Of a stretch of 64,000 nt of DNA, positions 27,578 to 37,200 are shown piece after piece; the stretch's first letter is position 1; the number at the start of each line of letters is the position of its first letter. The position numbers and the translations under genes are program-made. The DNA lies in the NCBI RefSeq assembly GCF_947496775.1, contig NZ_CANMDU010000006.1, positions 124,001 to 188,000 of the forward strand, in the 5' to 3' direction. Source of the stretch: an uncultured Maribacter sp. (GTDB lineage Bacteria > Bacteroidota > Bacteroidia > Flavobacteriales > Flavobacteriaceae). The notes below the pieces were generated by a model. That model ran no database searches. It had not been told where the DNA came from and was given only the letters and a program-made list of their open reading frames with translations.

Positions 27578-27585
27578 TAATTTTG
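27578..27585 (+). promoter_or_regulatory. TAnnTTTG -7 element with possible leaderless start
   Basis: TAATTTTG matches the Bacteroidota -7 motif and ends only four bases before the ATG of the AraC-type regulator (27590). Transcription would start at or near the ATG, implying a leaderless or very short 5' leader. The expected upstream TTG is not evident. Confidence 0.4.
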
Positions 27586-27589
27586 CCAC

Positions 27590-28723
27590 ATGAGCATTAT
27601 CGACATAACACCTTTATTGAGCCTAATAATCGGAGTATTGTTAATCGTATTTATACTATCTAAAAGGTCGGGGCTAGGAAATGATAAAAAAATTAGAATT
27701 GTTTTAGCTTCAATAGTCTTCTTATATACCTTTACAGCATTTGATTATTACATTACAATAAATAATAATGGTAATACCACTTATTTTGGAGCTTCCTATT
27801 TATTTATTCACTTGCTAGGTTTTTTACTATACTACTTTATTGCCTTGTTTACAAATACAACAATAAACCTAAAAAGGGGAGCGCTTGTTGCTATAAGTTA
27901 TACGATTTTACGCTGGTCATTTTTTTTCCCTTTTATGAAATACAACTCGCTTCAAGAATTTGTGCGCTTTGTTAAGGAATCTAGATACGATATGTGGTTA
28001 GAATGGGAGTATATATTCATGAATTTGATTAATGTAGTACTTTTTACTTTTGCATTTTTTCGTTTAAGAACATCTCCATTTGCAATGGATTTAAACCAAA
28101 ACCAAAGCCTTAAGCATAAGTGGATAAAGCTAATATTAATTGCTTTTGTTTTATTACAATTGGGCATTTTAATAAGTGACGTAGTTAGTAATTTTAAAAT
28201 AGATAATTATGAAAGCTATGAAGCAAATATGAAATTCGAATCATTGCTTATTTCTATTTTCTTTTTCTTATTTACCTTTTCTATTATGCAATTTCCGGTA
28301 TTTGCTTTTACCGGGAATTTTGAAGATTTGCCAAAATCTGTAAAAAAGAAATATGCAAAATCCGCATTAACAGATTCTTCAGAACTTTTTAATGAAATTA
28401 ATGAGCTGGTTAAGAATGAAAAACTCTATTTAGATTTTAATTTAAAGTTAAATTCATTGTCAGAAAGACTTGGGAAATCGGTGCATCATGTTTCTCAAGC
28501 CATTAACCAAAATGCACAAATGAACTTTCCCGATTTCATAAATACATTTAGAATAGAAATGGCAAAAAAAAGACTCTTAGAACCCAATCCAGATACAATC
28601 TTTGCAATTTATCTCGATGTTGGTTTTAATAGCAAAGCTGCATTTTATTCGGCATTTAAAAAAAACACTTCACTAACCCCAACTGAATTTAAAAATGCTA
28701 ATAAAAAAATAACATCGGCGTAG
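27590..28723 (+). CDS. Membrane-anchored AraC-family transcriptional regulator
   Basis: 377 residues. Seven or eight hydrophobic helices occupy residues about 5-245 (PLLSLIIGVLLIVFILS to ISIFFFLFTFSIMQF). They are followed by a cytoplasmic AraC helix-turn-helix domain (about 275-375) with LNSLSERLGKSVHHVSQAINQ and IYLDVGFNSKAAFYSAFKKNTSLTP. This architecture is common in Bacteroidota and links a membrane sensor to promoter control. It sits after the efflux operon and probably regulates it or the next gene; the shared ATAGG-N5-CCTA dyads are candidate targets. Confidence 0.88.
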   Translation: MSIIDITPLLSLIIGVLLIVFILSKRSGLGNDKKIRIVLASIVFLYTFTAFDYYITINNNGNTTYFGASYLFIHLLGFLLYYFIALFTNTTINLKRGALVAISYTILRWSFFFPFMKYNSLQEFVRFVKESRYDMWLEWEYIFMNLINVVLFTFAFFRLRTSPFAMDLNQNQSLKHKWIKLILIAFVLLQLGILISDVVSNFKIDNYESYEANMKFESLLISIFFFLFTFSIMQFPVFAFTGNFEDLPKSVKKKYAKSALTDSSELFNEINELVKNEKLYLDFNLKLNSLSERLGKSVHHVSQAINQNAQMNFPDFINTFRIEMAKKRLLEPNPDTIFAIYLDVGFNSKAAFYSAFKKNTSLTPTEFKNANKKITSA

Positions 28724-28771
28724 TATGTTCAATTCCTTATAAATTAAAACACTTGTATTCTGTACTATATT

Positions 28772-28786
28772 ATAGGGAAGTCCTAT
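28772..28786. promoter_or_regulatory. ATAGG-N5-CCTAT dyad
   Basis: Perfect five-base inverted repeat, 59 bases before the start of the small secreted protein gene. It resembles the dyad overlapping the efflux operon promoter (21101-21114) in sequence and spacing, which suggests a common regulator such as the AraC-type protein just upstream. Only two copies were noticed. Confidence 0.4.
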
Positions 28787-28844
28787 TTTAAAATGGTACG
28801 CACATATTTTTGATTTGTAAAAACATAAAACTATTGATAATAAT

Positions 28845-29243
28845 ATGATAAAAAGTGTTACAACAATTCTATTTCTATTACTAGCAGTAACTACTACTAC
28901 AGCGCAAACTAAGGACGTATTACTTGGTAAATGGGAAGCGGCTTACGAGGAAAAAGGAGAAAAATTCTATGTAACCTATGAATTTAAAAAAGAAAAAGAC
29001 AAATTAAAATGTAGGGCTATTTTTATAAAAAATAATAAAGGAGAAAAAGGTAAATATGAATCTTTAACCATGGAAAACATAGTATTAATGAGCGGAAAAG
29101 GTAAGGCAACTTATATTTACAATGAGGGTGGGGAAAAATACATATTTAATGCAAAACTCAATTTAAAAAATAAAAACACTTTAAGTATTAAATATACATA
29201 TTGGGGTTTTTCTGAAACTGAGGTTTGGAAAAGGATAATGTAA
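28845..29243 (+). CDS. Small secreted protein, lipocalin-like
   Basis: 132 residues with a signal peptide (about 1-20, ending TTTAQ). The mature start LLGKWEAAYEEKGEKFYVTYEFKKE has the GxW-like opening and strand pattern of lipocalin or DUF-type small beta-barrels. No catalytic motif is visible. It follows the AraC-type regulator and a dyad, so it may be a target of that regulator. Family assignment is tentative. The 267 bases downstream contain no clear gene. Confidence 0.65.
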   Translation: MIKSVTTILFLLLAVTTTTAQTKDVLLGKWEAAYEEKGEKFYVTYEFKKEKDKLKCRAIFIKNNKGEKGKYESLTMENIVLMSGKGKATYIYNEGGEKYIFNAKLNLKNKNTLSIKYTYWGFSETEVWKRIM

Positions 29244-29510
29244 TTCATTTAACCAGCAATACAATTCTACATCACCTACTATTAGTCTATATACTTGCTC
29301 TACACGATTCATATTGGGCTTTTTTATATAGTATTTTTAATCATGCCGTTACTTCTAGAACCTCTTGCAAGAATAGGGGTGCTATTTAGACTTCATACCG
29401 GATAGTACTCCTATCTTATATATTTTTAAAAGCGCCAAATATAGAATTTAGGTGTATAAAAAAGAGAATAGATATTCTCAATTGTGACGACAAATATTTA
29501 AAAACAATTT

Positions 29511-30734
29511 TTAATCCTTGTCCGGGTCTAAACCAATACCACCATAAGAATCTACTGTAATACCCTCTTCTAAAGTGCATCTATAATAATAACTACTCCT
29601 AGTTAGCGGCATTTCATCTATTTCTAATATTAAATAAGTATCACCATCTGTTGTCTCATAATTTTCAATTATTTGGCATGCCAATGTTTCGTTAGTTTCT
29701 CTATTTACAAGAGTGATTGCTATAACCTTACTTGTAGCAATGTAACGATCGAACCAGGTTGTATTATTACTAACAGAACCAGCATTGCTCGTATCGTTAG
29801 GAAAGATTATATTCTTTTCAATAACCCTTATTTTTCTTGTTTTTTCAACACCCGTTTCTGATGTAATAGTATAAGTAACGTCCTTACTGAAATCTTGTGG
29901 TGTTGAAAGATCTGGAGTAATTGTAGCATAATCGCTTATTAATATACTATCCGGCTTTAAGTTCGTTAAATCTTGATTCTTTAGCGTATGGAAAATATAA
30001 TCATTATCATCTAAACCAACTCTAAATTCGTCATAGGCACTACTAGCAAGTTGCGAAAAAGACCCATAGGTAGTTAAGGGTAAATAAATTCTTTCAATAA
30101 GATTATCTTCGTTTTTTATTATTAAATCATAAGATTTATTTAAACTTGGAATATATAGTTTTTGATTTTTGTTACTTATGTCAATTATATCATTCAATGT
30201 AGGAATTGTCTCTTCATTATTTGTCATTTTAATATCTAGGTATGGAAAATAATCAAATCTTTTAAAACCATTCACTGATTTACTCGAGTAATAGATGTAT
30301 ATTTTTTCTTCAAGCTCATCTATTTCTCCATGAAACTTGTCTACACCGGTATTACCATCATCAGATTTCAGAATCATAGTTATTGATTCTAATCCGTTTA
30401 AGGTTATTAGTTCAGTCGTATAGTTATTAATAGAAGCGTCTTCTGCTTTCACTACAAAATTAACAGGATTGGTAAAATCGATAGGGATATTTAATTTTGG
30501 AAAAACTTCGGACTTTTCAGATGACTTAATTTGTGGTAAAAATCTATTTAATTCTCTAGAAGCTGGTACATATATCTTTATAATATTTCCATCAATCTCC
30601 GTGTCAATGCCATCAATAAAAAAATCAATTATTTCTTTAGAATCTGATTTAATCGCTACTGGTTCTGAATCGTCATTAGAACAACTACAAATGAAAAAGA
30701 TAAAAAATAACAAAAAGTGAATTGGCTTAATCAT
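29511..30734 (-). CDS. Lipoprotein with repeated beta-sandwich (DUF5018-like) domains
   Basis: 407 residues with a lipobox (FFICSCSNDDS). Two or three stretches resemble each other: EIIDFFIDGIDTEIDGN with PVNFVVKAEDASINNYT, then QDFSKDVTYTITSETG. The 'ITDFSIDGI...VTPTVTVSEGAS...D/TYTVTAEDGS' pattern is that of DUF5018-like domains of surface lipoproteins in Bacteroidota. Exported to the cell surface or periplasm. No enzymatic motif. It is alone on the minus strand between convergent and divergent neighbours. Confidence 0.7.
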   Translation of the reverse strand: MIKPIHFLLFFIFFICSCSNDDSEPVAIKSDSKEIIDFFIDGIDTEIDGNIIKIYVPASRELNRFLPQIKSSEKSEVFPKLNIPIDFTNPVNFVVKAEDASINNYTTELITLNGLESITMILKSDDGNTGVDKFHGEIDELEEKIYIYYSSKSVNGFKRFDYFPYLDIKMTNNEETIPTLNDIIDISNKNQKLYIPSLNKSYDLIIKNEDNLIERIYLPLTTYGSFSQLASSAYDEFRVGLDDNDYIFHTLKNQDLTNLKPDSILISDYATITPDLSTPQDFSKDVTYTITSETGVEKTRKIRVIEKNIIFPNDTSNAGSVSNNTTWFDRYIATSKVIAITLVNRETNETLACQIIENYETTDGDTYLILEIDEMPLTRSSYYYRCTLEEGITVDSYGGIGLDPDKD

Positions 30735-30861
30735 ATTTTTACAATATTATTCAAAAAAAAACGAAATAATAAACAAAAAATTGTTTTAAATATTACGTCT
30801 TTATTATAAATATTTAAGGACCACTACGGTTACATTGCTACTTTTTTTTTTAAATCTTTAC

Positions 30862-30884
30862 AAAAGGTAATGGAACACTTATTA
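30862..30884. repeat. Short copy of the mosaic intergenic repeat
   Basis: A 23-base block beginning AAAAGGTAATGGAACACTTA is identical to 32222-32244. It lies within the 420-base gene-free stretch 30735-31154. After the block comes a CCTACC tract and then a G-rich tract (30919-30929), so a fold-back is possible. Apart from this I see no gene or clear promoter in the stretch. Confidence 0.6.
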
Positions 30885-31154
30885 TGTAACCCTACCTTCC
30901 ATAGCGAAGTCGTAGAGGGGGAGGGGAGTGGAATGGCAAGTTTTGCTAATTATTGTTCCGGAGTTATTCCTATTAATATTTCTAATATTCTTTTGTAAAT
31001 TAGATTAAAGTTTTGCATTGAAATTATTTTGTTTTTACTACAATTTGCTTATTATTAGCAGTTTGCACAACTTTTTGTATTTCAATCAAAATGCACTGCG
31101 GGTGATAATAGGCCCTTTTTAGATTCAATTAGTTAATAATCCAAGAAATAAATT

Positions 31155-31760
31155 ATGGCTAGAATTTCTCCACTTAGTTTAGATGAATTACCGAAAAACG
31201 TGCGTATGGACTTAAAATATGCTGAAGAACTAATGGGCTTTACCCCAAATGATGTTTTAACTATGGCACGTTGGCCTGCGTATTTATCGGCAGTAAAAGC
31301 TCTTGTGGATGTTGTCTATGCACCGGGCGAACTAGATATGTCTTTGAAACGTATGGTTGCCACAATTGTCAGCGGCGCCGCTGGCTGTAGATATTGCCAA
31401 GCCCATACAGCCCATGGTGCCGTGAAAATGGTTGGTGTAAATGCTGAAAAAATTAAGCATGTATGGGAGTATGCCCATAATCCATTATTTTCAGATGCAG
31501 AACGTGCTGCTCTTGATTTAGCTTTTGCTGCAGGAGTACAACCAAATGCGGCAACTGATGTGCATTTCAAAAAACTTGAACAGCATTACAACACTCGCCA
31601 AATAATGGAAATAATGGGTATGATTACTGTATTTGGGTTACTCAATCGATGGAATGATACCGTTGCCACCGAACTTGAAAAAATACCTTTAAACTTTGCT
31701 ACGAAAAACTTACGTAAAGAGGACTGGGAACCAGGACGCCATGTAAATAAAGAGGAATAA
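31155..31760 (+). CDS. AhpD-like / carboxymuconolactone decarboxylase family protein
   Basis: 201 residues, all-helical. It contains SGAAGCRYCQAHTAHGA, the CxxC-xxxH active-site motif of AhpD-type peroxidase-associated proteins. The helix LFSDAERAALDLAFAAGV follows, typical of the uncharacterised peroxidase-related branch. These enzymes act as thiol-dependent peroxidase partners in the cytoplasm. It is a single gene on both sides of repeat-bearing intergenic DNA, and its GC content is a little higher than its neighbours, so it may have arrived by transfer. Confidence 0.88.
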   Translation: MARISPLSLDELPKNVRMDLKYAEELMGFTPNDVLTMARWPAYLSAVKALVDVVYAPGELDMSLKRMVATIVSGAAGCRYCQAHTAHGAVKMVGVNAEKIKHVWEYAHNPLFSDAERAALDLAFAAGVQPNAATDVHFKKLEQHYNTRQIMEIMGMITVFGLLNRWNDTVATELEKIPLNFATKNLRKEDWEPGRHVNKEE

Positions 31761-31783
31761 TATTTAGTATTCCTTTTGTTTTA

Positions 31784-32246
31784 CCCGAAGCTTCGGGAGC
31801 TGTACAGCAATTTTATACTTCGACAAGCTCATTACAGGGTTCACCTCTAATTATGGTACAAAGGATATCGCTTAAAAAAGTTTCATGACCCTGTTCTACG
31901 ATTTAATCAAATCTATAAGCGTTAGGGATATTTTACGCGAGTTTATGAAATAAACTGCGAGTTAAAGCGGCTGGTAGAAGTATAGCTACTTGGTTTCAAA
32001 TTTGTTACAATCCACCCGTAAATTGGCTTTTACATAATTGCTAACGATATAGTCCTAAAGGCCGATATCTGCAACTATATAAAATAGACCGAAAATGGTC
32101 TATCCGCCAACTTACTATGTTTGTACTATAATGTTCCGCGTTATGTAACTTTGCTTGGGTATAAAGCAAAGTATTTGGTACTACACTTTCTTTAAATTTT
32201 TCTTCTAAAAAGTTTCTTCTTAAAAGGTAATGGAACACTTATTAAC
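31784..32246. repeat. Mosaic intergenic repeat, copy A
   Basis: Occupies most of the gene-free stretch 31761-32478. The palindrome CCCGAAGCTTCGGG (31784-31797) recurs at 39090-39103. The block 31981-32128 matches 39251-39398 with about seven mismatches (about 95% identical by eye). It contains the hairpin ATAGACC-N6-GGTCTAT. The tail 32222-32244 is identical to 30862-30884. A 65-codon minus-strand open frame across it has no protein character. Copies A and B face the same way and flank the accessory genes between them. Confidence 0.8.
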
Positions 32247-32478
32247 TGACCGACGGTAGGAGGGAAGGCAATGTGTGTGAAATGGTATTTTACTACAAAT
32301 TTTAATTTATTTCAGAAAAAAGTAACTTATTTCTTGTTAATTTTTTATATATTTAAATACTCCAAAATATTGACTTACTACATTTCTCTTCCCCCACAAA
32401 ATACCTTTTAATAGGTATTCTATAAAATAAAACCCGAGCATAACTTTATCTATACTAAAACCAATAAATTGTAATCAC

Positions 32479-33486
32479 ATGCATACAAAAACTAAAACCA
32501 TCATTTGTCTCTTTTGTCTTTTATTTTCAGTCGTTAAATTCTATTCACAAGAAGAGAACGAACCATTTTCTTATAAGTTCAAAGGACATATACCAATGTT
32601 TAAACTGAACTTGTCCAAAAATGATTTTGAAACTATTAAAGTTGGAAATGACCAAAAACGCAAGGTTTATTTTGGTTATGATCTTCTCTTTAATAAAATA
32701 GGTGTGTTTTACGAAAATACCGATACAGGTCAGAAGGTAAAATATTACAAAGTCTCCCCTTTGCGATATAAGTATAGCATTGAGGTTCCATCTTCTGATT
32801 ATACAAATTACGGGGTAAGTTCTTCGGATGTGGCAACAGGATTTAAAGTTTTTAGAGTAAAGAATAAAGATTTAAAAGATAACTTATCAGATAAGAGAAA
32901 TACTACCATTCTTAAGAAATCTGATAATGATGTTTCATATGGCGATCATGATAATGTATATCTAATACCCTCAACGGAATTTGATGAATATGAAACAGAA
33001 GGGGACATTTATAAAAAATATAGATTAGGTCATTTAGACTTTGACTATGGTGCACAATTATCAGTACCATTTAAATTGAGACCTAAGATTAATGATGATA
33101 ATATGAGAATCACCCCAGAATTTCAGTTGGGGGGGTTTATGAGTCTGAAGACTCGAATTGATCGCAAACGGGGAAGATTCCTTCATTTACCACTTATTAC
33201 TGCTGGGGTCAGTGGTTTAGGAGTTAATTCAGATAACAAAATAGACGAAAGTACCACGACAGGTGAAGGACTGGTGATGGGAACAACTTTTACAGTTGGG
33301 TCAGCCATTGAACTTGGTGATTTTCAAATAGGACTGATGATGGGTTGGGATAAAGCGGGCGGAGAAGTTGGTAAAGATTGGCAATATAACGGGCGTCCTT
33401 GGTATTCTTTTGGGATTGGTTTTTCCTTTTTACAACGTTCCAAAAGCAAAGAAGAGCAGAAGAAAAAAGAAAAAAATGATTCTTAA
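32479..33486 (+). CDS. Hypothetical exported protein, probable outer-membrane
   Basis: 335 residues with a signal peptide (about 1-23, VVKFYSQ). The C-terminal half contains glycine/aromatic beta segments (FQLGGFMSLKTRID, LITAGVSGLGV, FQIGLMMGWDKAGG, WYSFGIGFSFL) followed by a charged Lys/Glu tail. The early part is polar. It has no catalytic motif I can recognise. Beta-barrel or surface protein is the best guess. It lies just after repeat copy A. Confidence 0.65.
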   Translation: MHTKTKTIICLFCLLFSVVKFYSQEENEPFSYKFKGHIPMFKLNLSKNDFETIKVGNDQKRKVYFGYDLLFNKIGVFYENTDTGQKVKYYKVSPLRYKYSIEVPSSDYTNYGVSSSDVATGFKVFRVKNKDLKDNLSDKRNTTILKKSDNDVSYGDHDNVYLIPSTEFDEYETEGDIYKKYRLGHLDFDYGAQLSVPFKLRPKINDDNMRITPEFQLGGFMSLKTRIDRKRGRFLHLPLITAGVSGLGVNSDNKIDESTTTGEGLVMGTTFTVGSAIELGDFQIGLMMGWDKAGGEVGKDWQYNGRPWYSFGIGFSFLQRSKSKEEQKKKEKNDS

Positions 33487-33499
33487 GCGATAAAGTGTA

Positions 33500-33757
33500 T
33501 TATTTTAAGGTTTCTAAACAACGATTAAGGTAAATCTCCATAACCGCCTCCTTAAGTCCCATTAAAACATGAGAAATATTTTGTCGCTCAAACTCGGTAA
33601 ATGTATCTACGGGCAGATAGTGAAACATATAAATTGCACGGTCAATCCAATTCGATAAAGATAGTAGGTTGCCTTCATGATATTCATTCAAATAACCTAG
33701 AAAGGGTAATAGGTCTATTGCCTCTAATTCTGTTTTGGTCTGACTTTTGCCTTTCAT
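33500..33757 (-). CDS. Small hypothetical protein divergent from an XRE regulator
   Basis: 85 residues, soluble and mostly helical, with a centre NWIDRAIYMFHYLPVDTFTEFERQNISHVL and no recognised family. Its start lies about 138 bases from the divergent XRE gene, and the space between them holds three TCCGA/TCGGA dyads. The arrangement suggests co-regulation with, or control by, the XRE protein. A toxin/antitoxin-like or accessory role is possible but unsupported. Confidence 0.65.
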   Translation of the reverse strand: MKGKSQTKTELEAIDLLPFLGYLNEYHEGNLLSLSNWIDRAIYMFHYLPVDTFTEFERQNISHVLMGLKEAVMEIYLNRCLETLK

Positions 33758-33780
33758 TGGTCTGTATTATAGATAGAATA

Positions 33781-33861
33781 TTCCGATTATCGGAACAAAT
33801 ATATTGAATATCGGATAATATTTATAATAAAAGTTTAGATTTTCGGAAAAAAGTATCCGAA
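33781..33861. promoter_or_regulatory. Clustered operators of the XRE regulator
   Basis: The perfect palindrome TTCCGATTATCGGAA (33781-33795) is followed by a related TATCGGATA site (33809-33817). A third dyad, TTCGGA-N8-TCCGAA, lies at 33842-33861. All share TCGGA/TCCGA half-sites and fill the divergent region between the 85-residue gene and the XRE gene. The layout is that of an autoregulated divergent promoter, similar to phage or toxin-antitoxin control regions. Confidence 0.7.
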
Positions 33862-33894
33862 TATTTAACTTTATTATCTTAAAATCAGATAAAA

Positions 33895-34113
33895 ATGACT
33901 GAATTAGGATTGTTTCTTGCAAAGAAATCAGTGAATCGTTCTGATGTTGCTAGAAAAACTGGAATCAGTAAAACGAGGTTAAGCGAGTTGTCTAACAATA
34001 AAAGGACAAAACTTCGGGCTGATGAATTATACCTTATCTCATTGGCTATTGATGCAGACCCATGCGAAGTTTTTACTGAAATTTGCAAAGGCCTAGAATT
34101 AAAAAATGAGTAA
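33895..34113 (+). CDS. XRE-family small transcriptional regulator
   Basis: 72 residues consisting of one Cro/CI helix-turn-helix. The HTH helices lie in SDVARKTGISKTRLSELSNN, followed by RADELYLISLAIDADP. It starts 34 bases after the last operator dyad. It probably represses its own and the divergent 85-residue gene. It is convergent with the large KAP NTPase gene about 100 bases away. Proteins of this size often accompany mobile or defence loci. Confidence 0.85.
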   Translation: MTELGLFLAKKSVNRSDVARKTGISKTRLSELSNNKRTKLRADELYLISLAIDADPCEVFTEICKGLELKNE

Positions 34114-34215
34114 AAAGGATTACTAACCCATTTTCTTTATTCTTCTTGGTACCATCTAAAACAAAATAAGAAGCTTGTAATGCGAGTGCTTGACTGATAA
34201 GCCCTTTTGCTTTTT

Positions 34216-37200
34216 TTATAACCTATTTTTAATTTGTTTTGTTTTGTTTCTATGACTTTTAGTTGGATTTTTTAGGTTGTCGAGAAAACTCATAGTATTT
34301 GTTTTCTGAGTACTATATAATTCGTTTCTATTAAGTTTAAGCAAATTTTTAAGATAGGCCGAATTTTCTGATTGGCCTTTATAATTATCAATGTAATCTT
34401 GAAACAGAGAATTAAAAACACGTTTGTGAACATATTTTTTGCAAGAGAACAGCCAATCATAAGACTTTATTTCTGTACAATAGCTTTGAAGCATTTCCAT
34501 TTGAACATCAACAGTGTAGTTACTAAAAACGAACCTTACAAATTTTTCAAACGACTTATAGTTGTTTTGATTTGCTAAATGATTTTCAAAAGAATTAAAA
34601 ATATAAGTCGTTGCGTTATCGAATCTATGAATGCTGTATACGTACCTTTCTAAATCTCCTATATCAAGTTTATTTATTGAATCGTATAATAGTTTCTCAT
34701 TTTTAGAGTTGACCTTATCAAACCAAGAATTCATTTTAGATATTAATGATGCATAAGAAGTATTTCTGTAGGTAAGAAACATAGAGAGAATAGTATTTGA
34801 TACAGTTTCTTGCTGAGCAGCTTTTAAGCCTTTCTCCGAAGTACTTTTGAGAAACATCATCATCAGAGTACTAACATAAGTGAACCTCTTATTAGTGCTT
34901 AACTTCTGAATTATGGCACTAAAAAAACTCCAACTATTTGGACCAAAATGTGCAACCTCTTTTTGATAAATAGAATCGTTAATAGCTAAACTAAGTTCAT
35001 TATGTTCTGTTTTTGAGAAAAAGAAAGTGAAGTACTTAGTAATATTCTCATGGGTAGAAAAATCTCCGTCTAAGAACATATACTCCAATACCATTTTAAA
35101 AAAGTTAATATACTTCTCTATCTCAATCTTGGACAATGATTGACTGTACTCTTGCTTAAACTTTTGTAATATATTTTCAAGTAATGTTGATTCAATTTTT
35201 ATTGTATCAATATCGGATTTAGGAATAAGAAAAGTTACTTTATTTACTATGGTATCCAATTCGAATATACCTTTCGACTTAATGCTTTTTAAACTATACT
35301 CGGAACTCAATTGTTTAATGTAATAATTGGTGAATTCAGTTATTATTAATGAATCCTTAAGATACTCTTTTTCAATGTATAGGTTGGTTAAAGAAATAAG
35401 AGCTTTTTTGGCTTTTATATCTTCAATTTTATCTTCATTTAGTTTTTCCAGCATTTTGTCAATAAATTTCGGGCTAAACAAAGAAGCGATAACCTCAAAA
35501 TCATCAGAAGAATTAGGGTAAGTGGGTAATAGTTTAGGCTCTTCAATAACTTTTCCTTCAAGATTACTCTGAAGACCAGAAATAAGATTTACATCTGTTT
35601 TGAAGATTTCTATAAACTCTCTTATTTTAGAATGTATTCCTTCAATTGTTGTATCTGATTTTATTGAAGTGTTTAAATATTCAAATAATCTATTGTAAGG
35701 TACTTTAAATCCAACCTCTTCATAAAACCATTTTGATGTAACACAAAAACCCTTGTAATCTACAATATTGGGAATCAATCCAGAGAATTGGTTATTTGTA
35801 AAAACTCTTTTTATGAAAGAATAGTTCCTTAGATTTTCATTTATTTCTTTTCTTACAATATCATAATCTAGTAATCCAATAAGTAACTCTAATACTGGCG
35901 GAGCAATTGAATGATAATCTTCAAACTTGTTACTATTGTAGTCGTAAGAGATTTCTATTTGCTCCAATAAAATCTGGGCTTTTCCTTTCTCAATCCCCTT
36001 TTCATTATCTACCAACAATAATTCAAAGATTTCATTAAGTTCACCATTTTCAATTAACACTCTTAATTCATCAGGAACATCCTTATCTCTGTCAACATTA
36101 AGAATGAAGGGTTCTATATTATTAAAGTGAACATCTCTATTTCTTTTAAAGAATCGCTTTTGGTCTCTAGTTAATTTAAGTTCATTTTTACCCAATTTCA
36201 TGAGAAAAAATATACCTTTTTGCTTAATTTCATTTCTTAGAGAATTATTAATTTTATTTAAGAAGTTGATATCATCTAATAGCATTCGGTATAAATGATT
36301 CCATTCCTGCTTAATTATTAACAGCTTGATTAGAAATTCATCGGCTTGATTATTAAATTCAAGTTTGATATAACTTTCATTAATCTGCCTTATAATCAAA
36401 TCTCTTTCTGTTTGAAGGTTATTCAGAAATTGTATAATCTTTCTTGGATTCGTTGTGAATTCTTGGCATATTAATCTTATACCGATTTTGGATAAACCAA
36501 GCTCGTACTTTCTGTTTAGCCTATTAGTAAAATCAACAAGTTCTTTTGGAGTAAATTTTTTCAATCTTATAATTTGATGAAAAATCTTTCTCAAATATTC
36601 ATCTGCATCCTCAGTTTCTCCGTTTAAAAAAGAGGTAATTCCATTTTCATCAACAGGAATGATAAAAACTACATTTTCAGTTTCGAGAAAGTTCTTCATT
36701 GTAGCCAATGTTTCTTTTAAATTCTCATTATCACACCTGTCAAGGTTATCAATTACTATGACTATCTTTTTATAATCTAATTTTGAGAGCACGAATTTTT
36801 TAAACTTAATCATCCAATTATCATCAAACCCGAAAATCTTTCCTATTATAAGTTTAAAAGTTTCTTCAAACCTTTCAGGCTCAATTAGTTTAGACTGTTT
36901 TACAGTAAAAGGGATTACTCTGAAAAAATCTTTTGACAAATAAAATAGGAATGAAGCTAGCAATGAGACTAAAACAAGAATGGACTTAGTATCGTTATCT
37001 TCTATCTGTGGCAAAACAAACATTCCAACTACAAGCAAAAGAACAATAGCTGATACGCTTAATAGAAAAATTTGTTTTCCATTTATTGGTGTTTTACTTT
37101 TTTTAGGGTCTTGAGTTGTAGTCTCTTTATAAACAATGTTATTAATTGCATCTTCATTAAGTATTTTAAAATCAGAATTCAAACTTTTTATAAAACTTCT

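Noticed and set aside
32041-32238. 65-codon minus-strand open frame within the intergenic repeat
   Set aside because: It lies across repeat copy A, has no protein-like composition, and the frame is not preserved in copy B. Treated as non-coding repeat.
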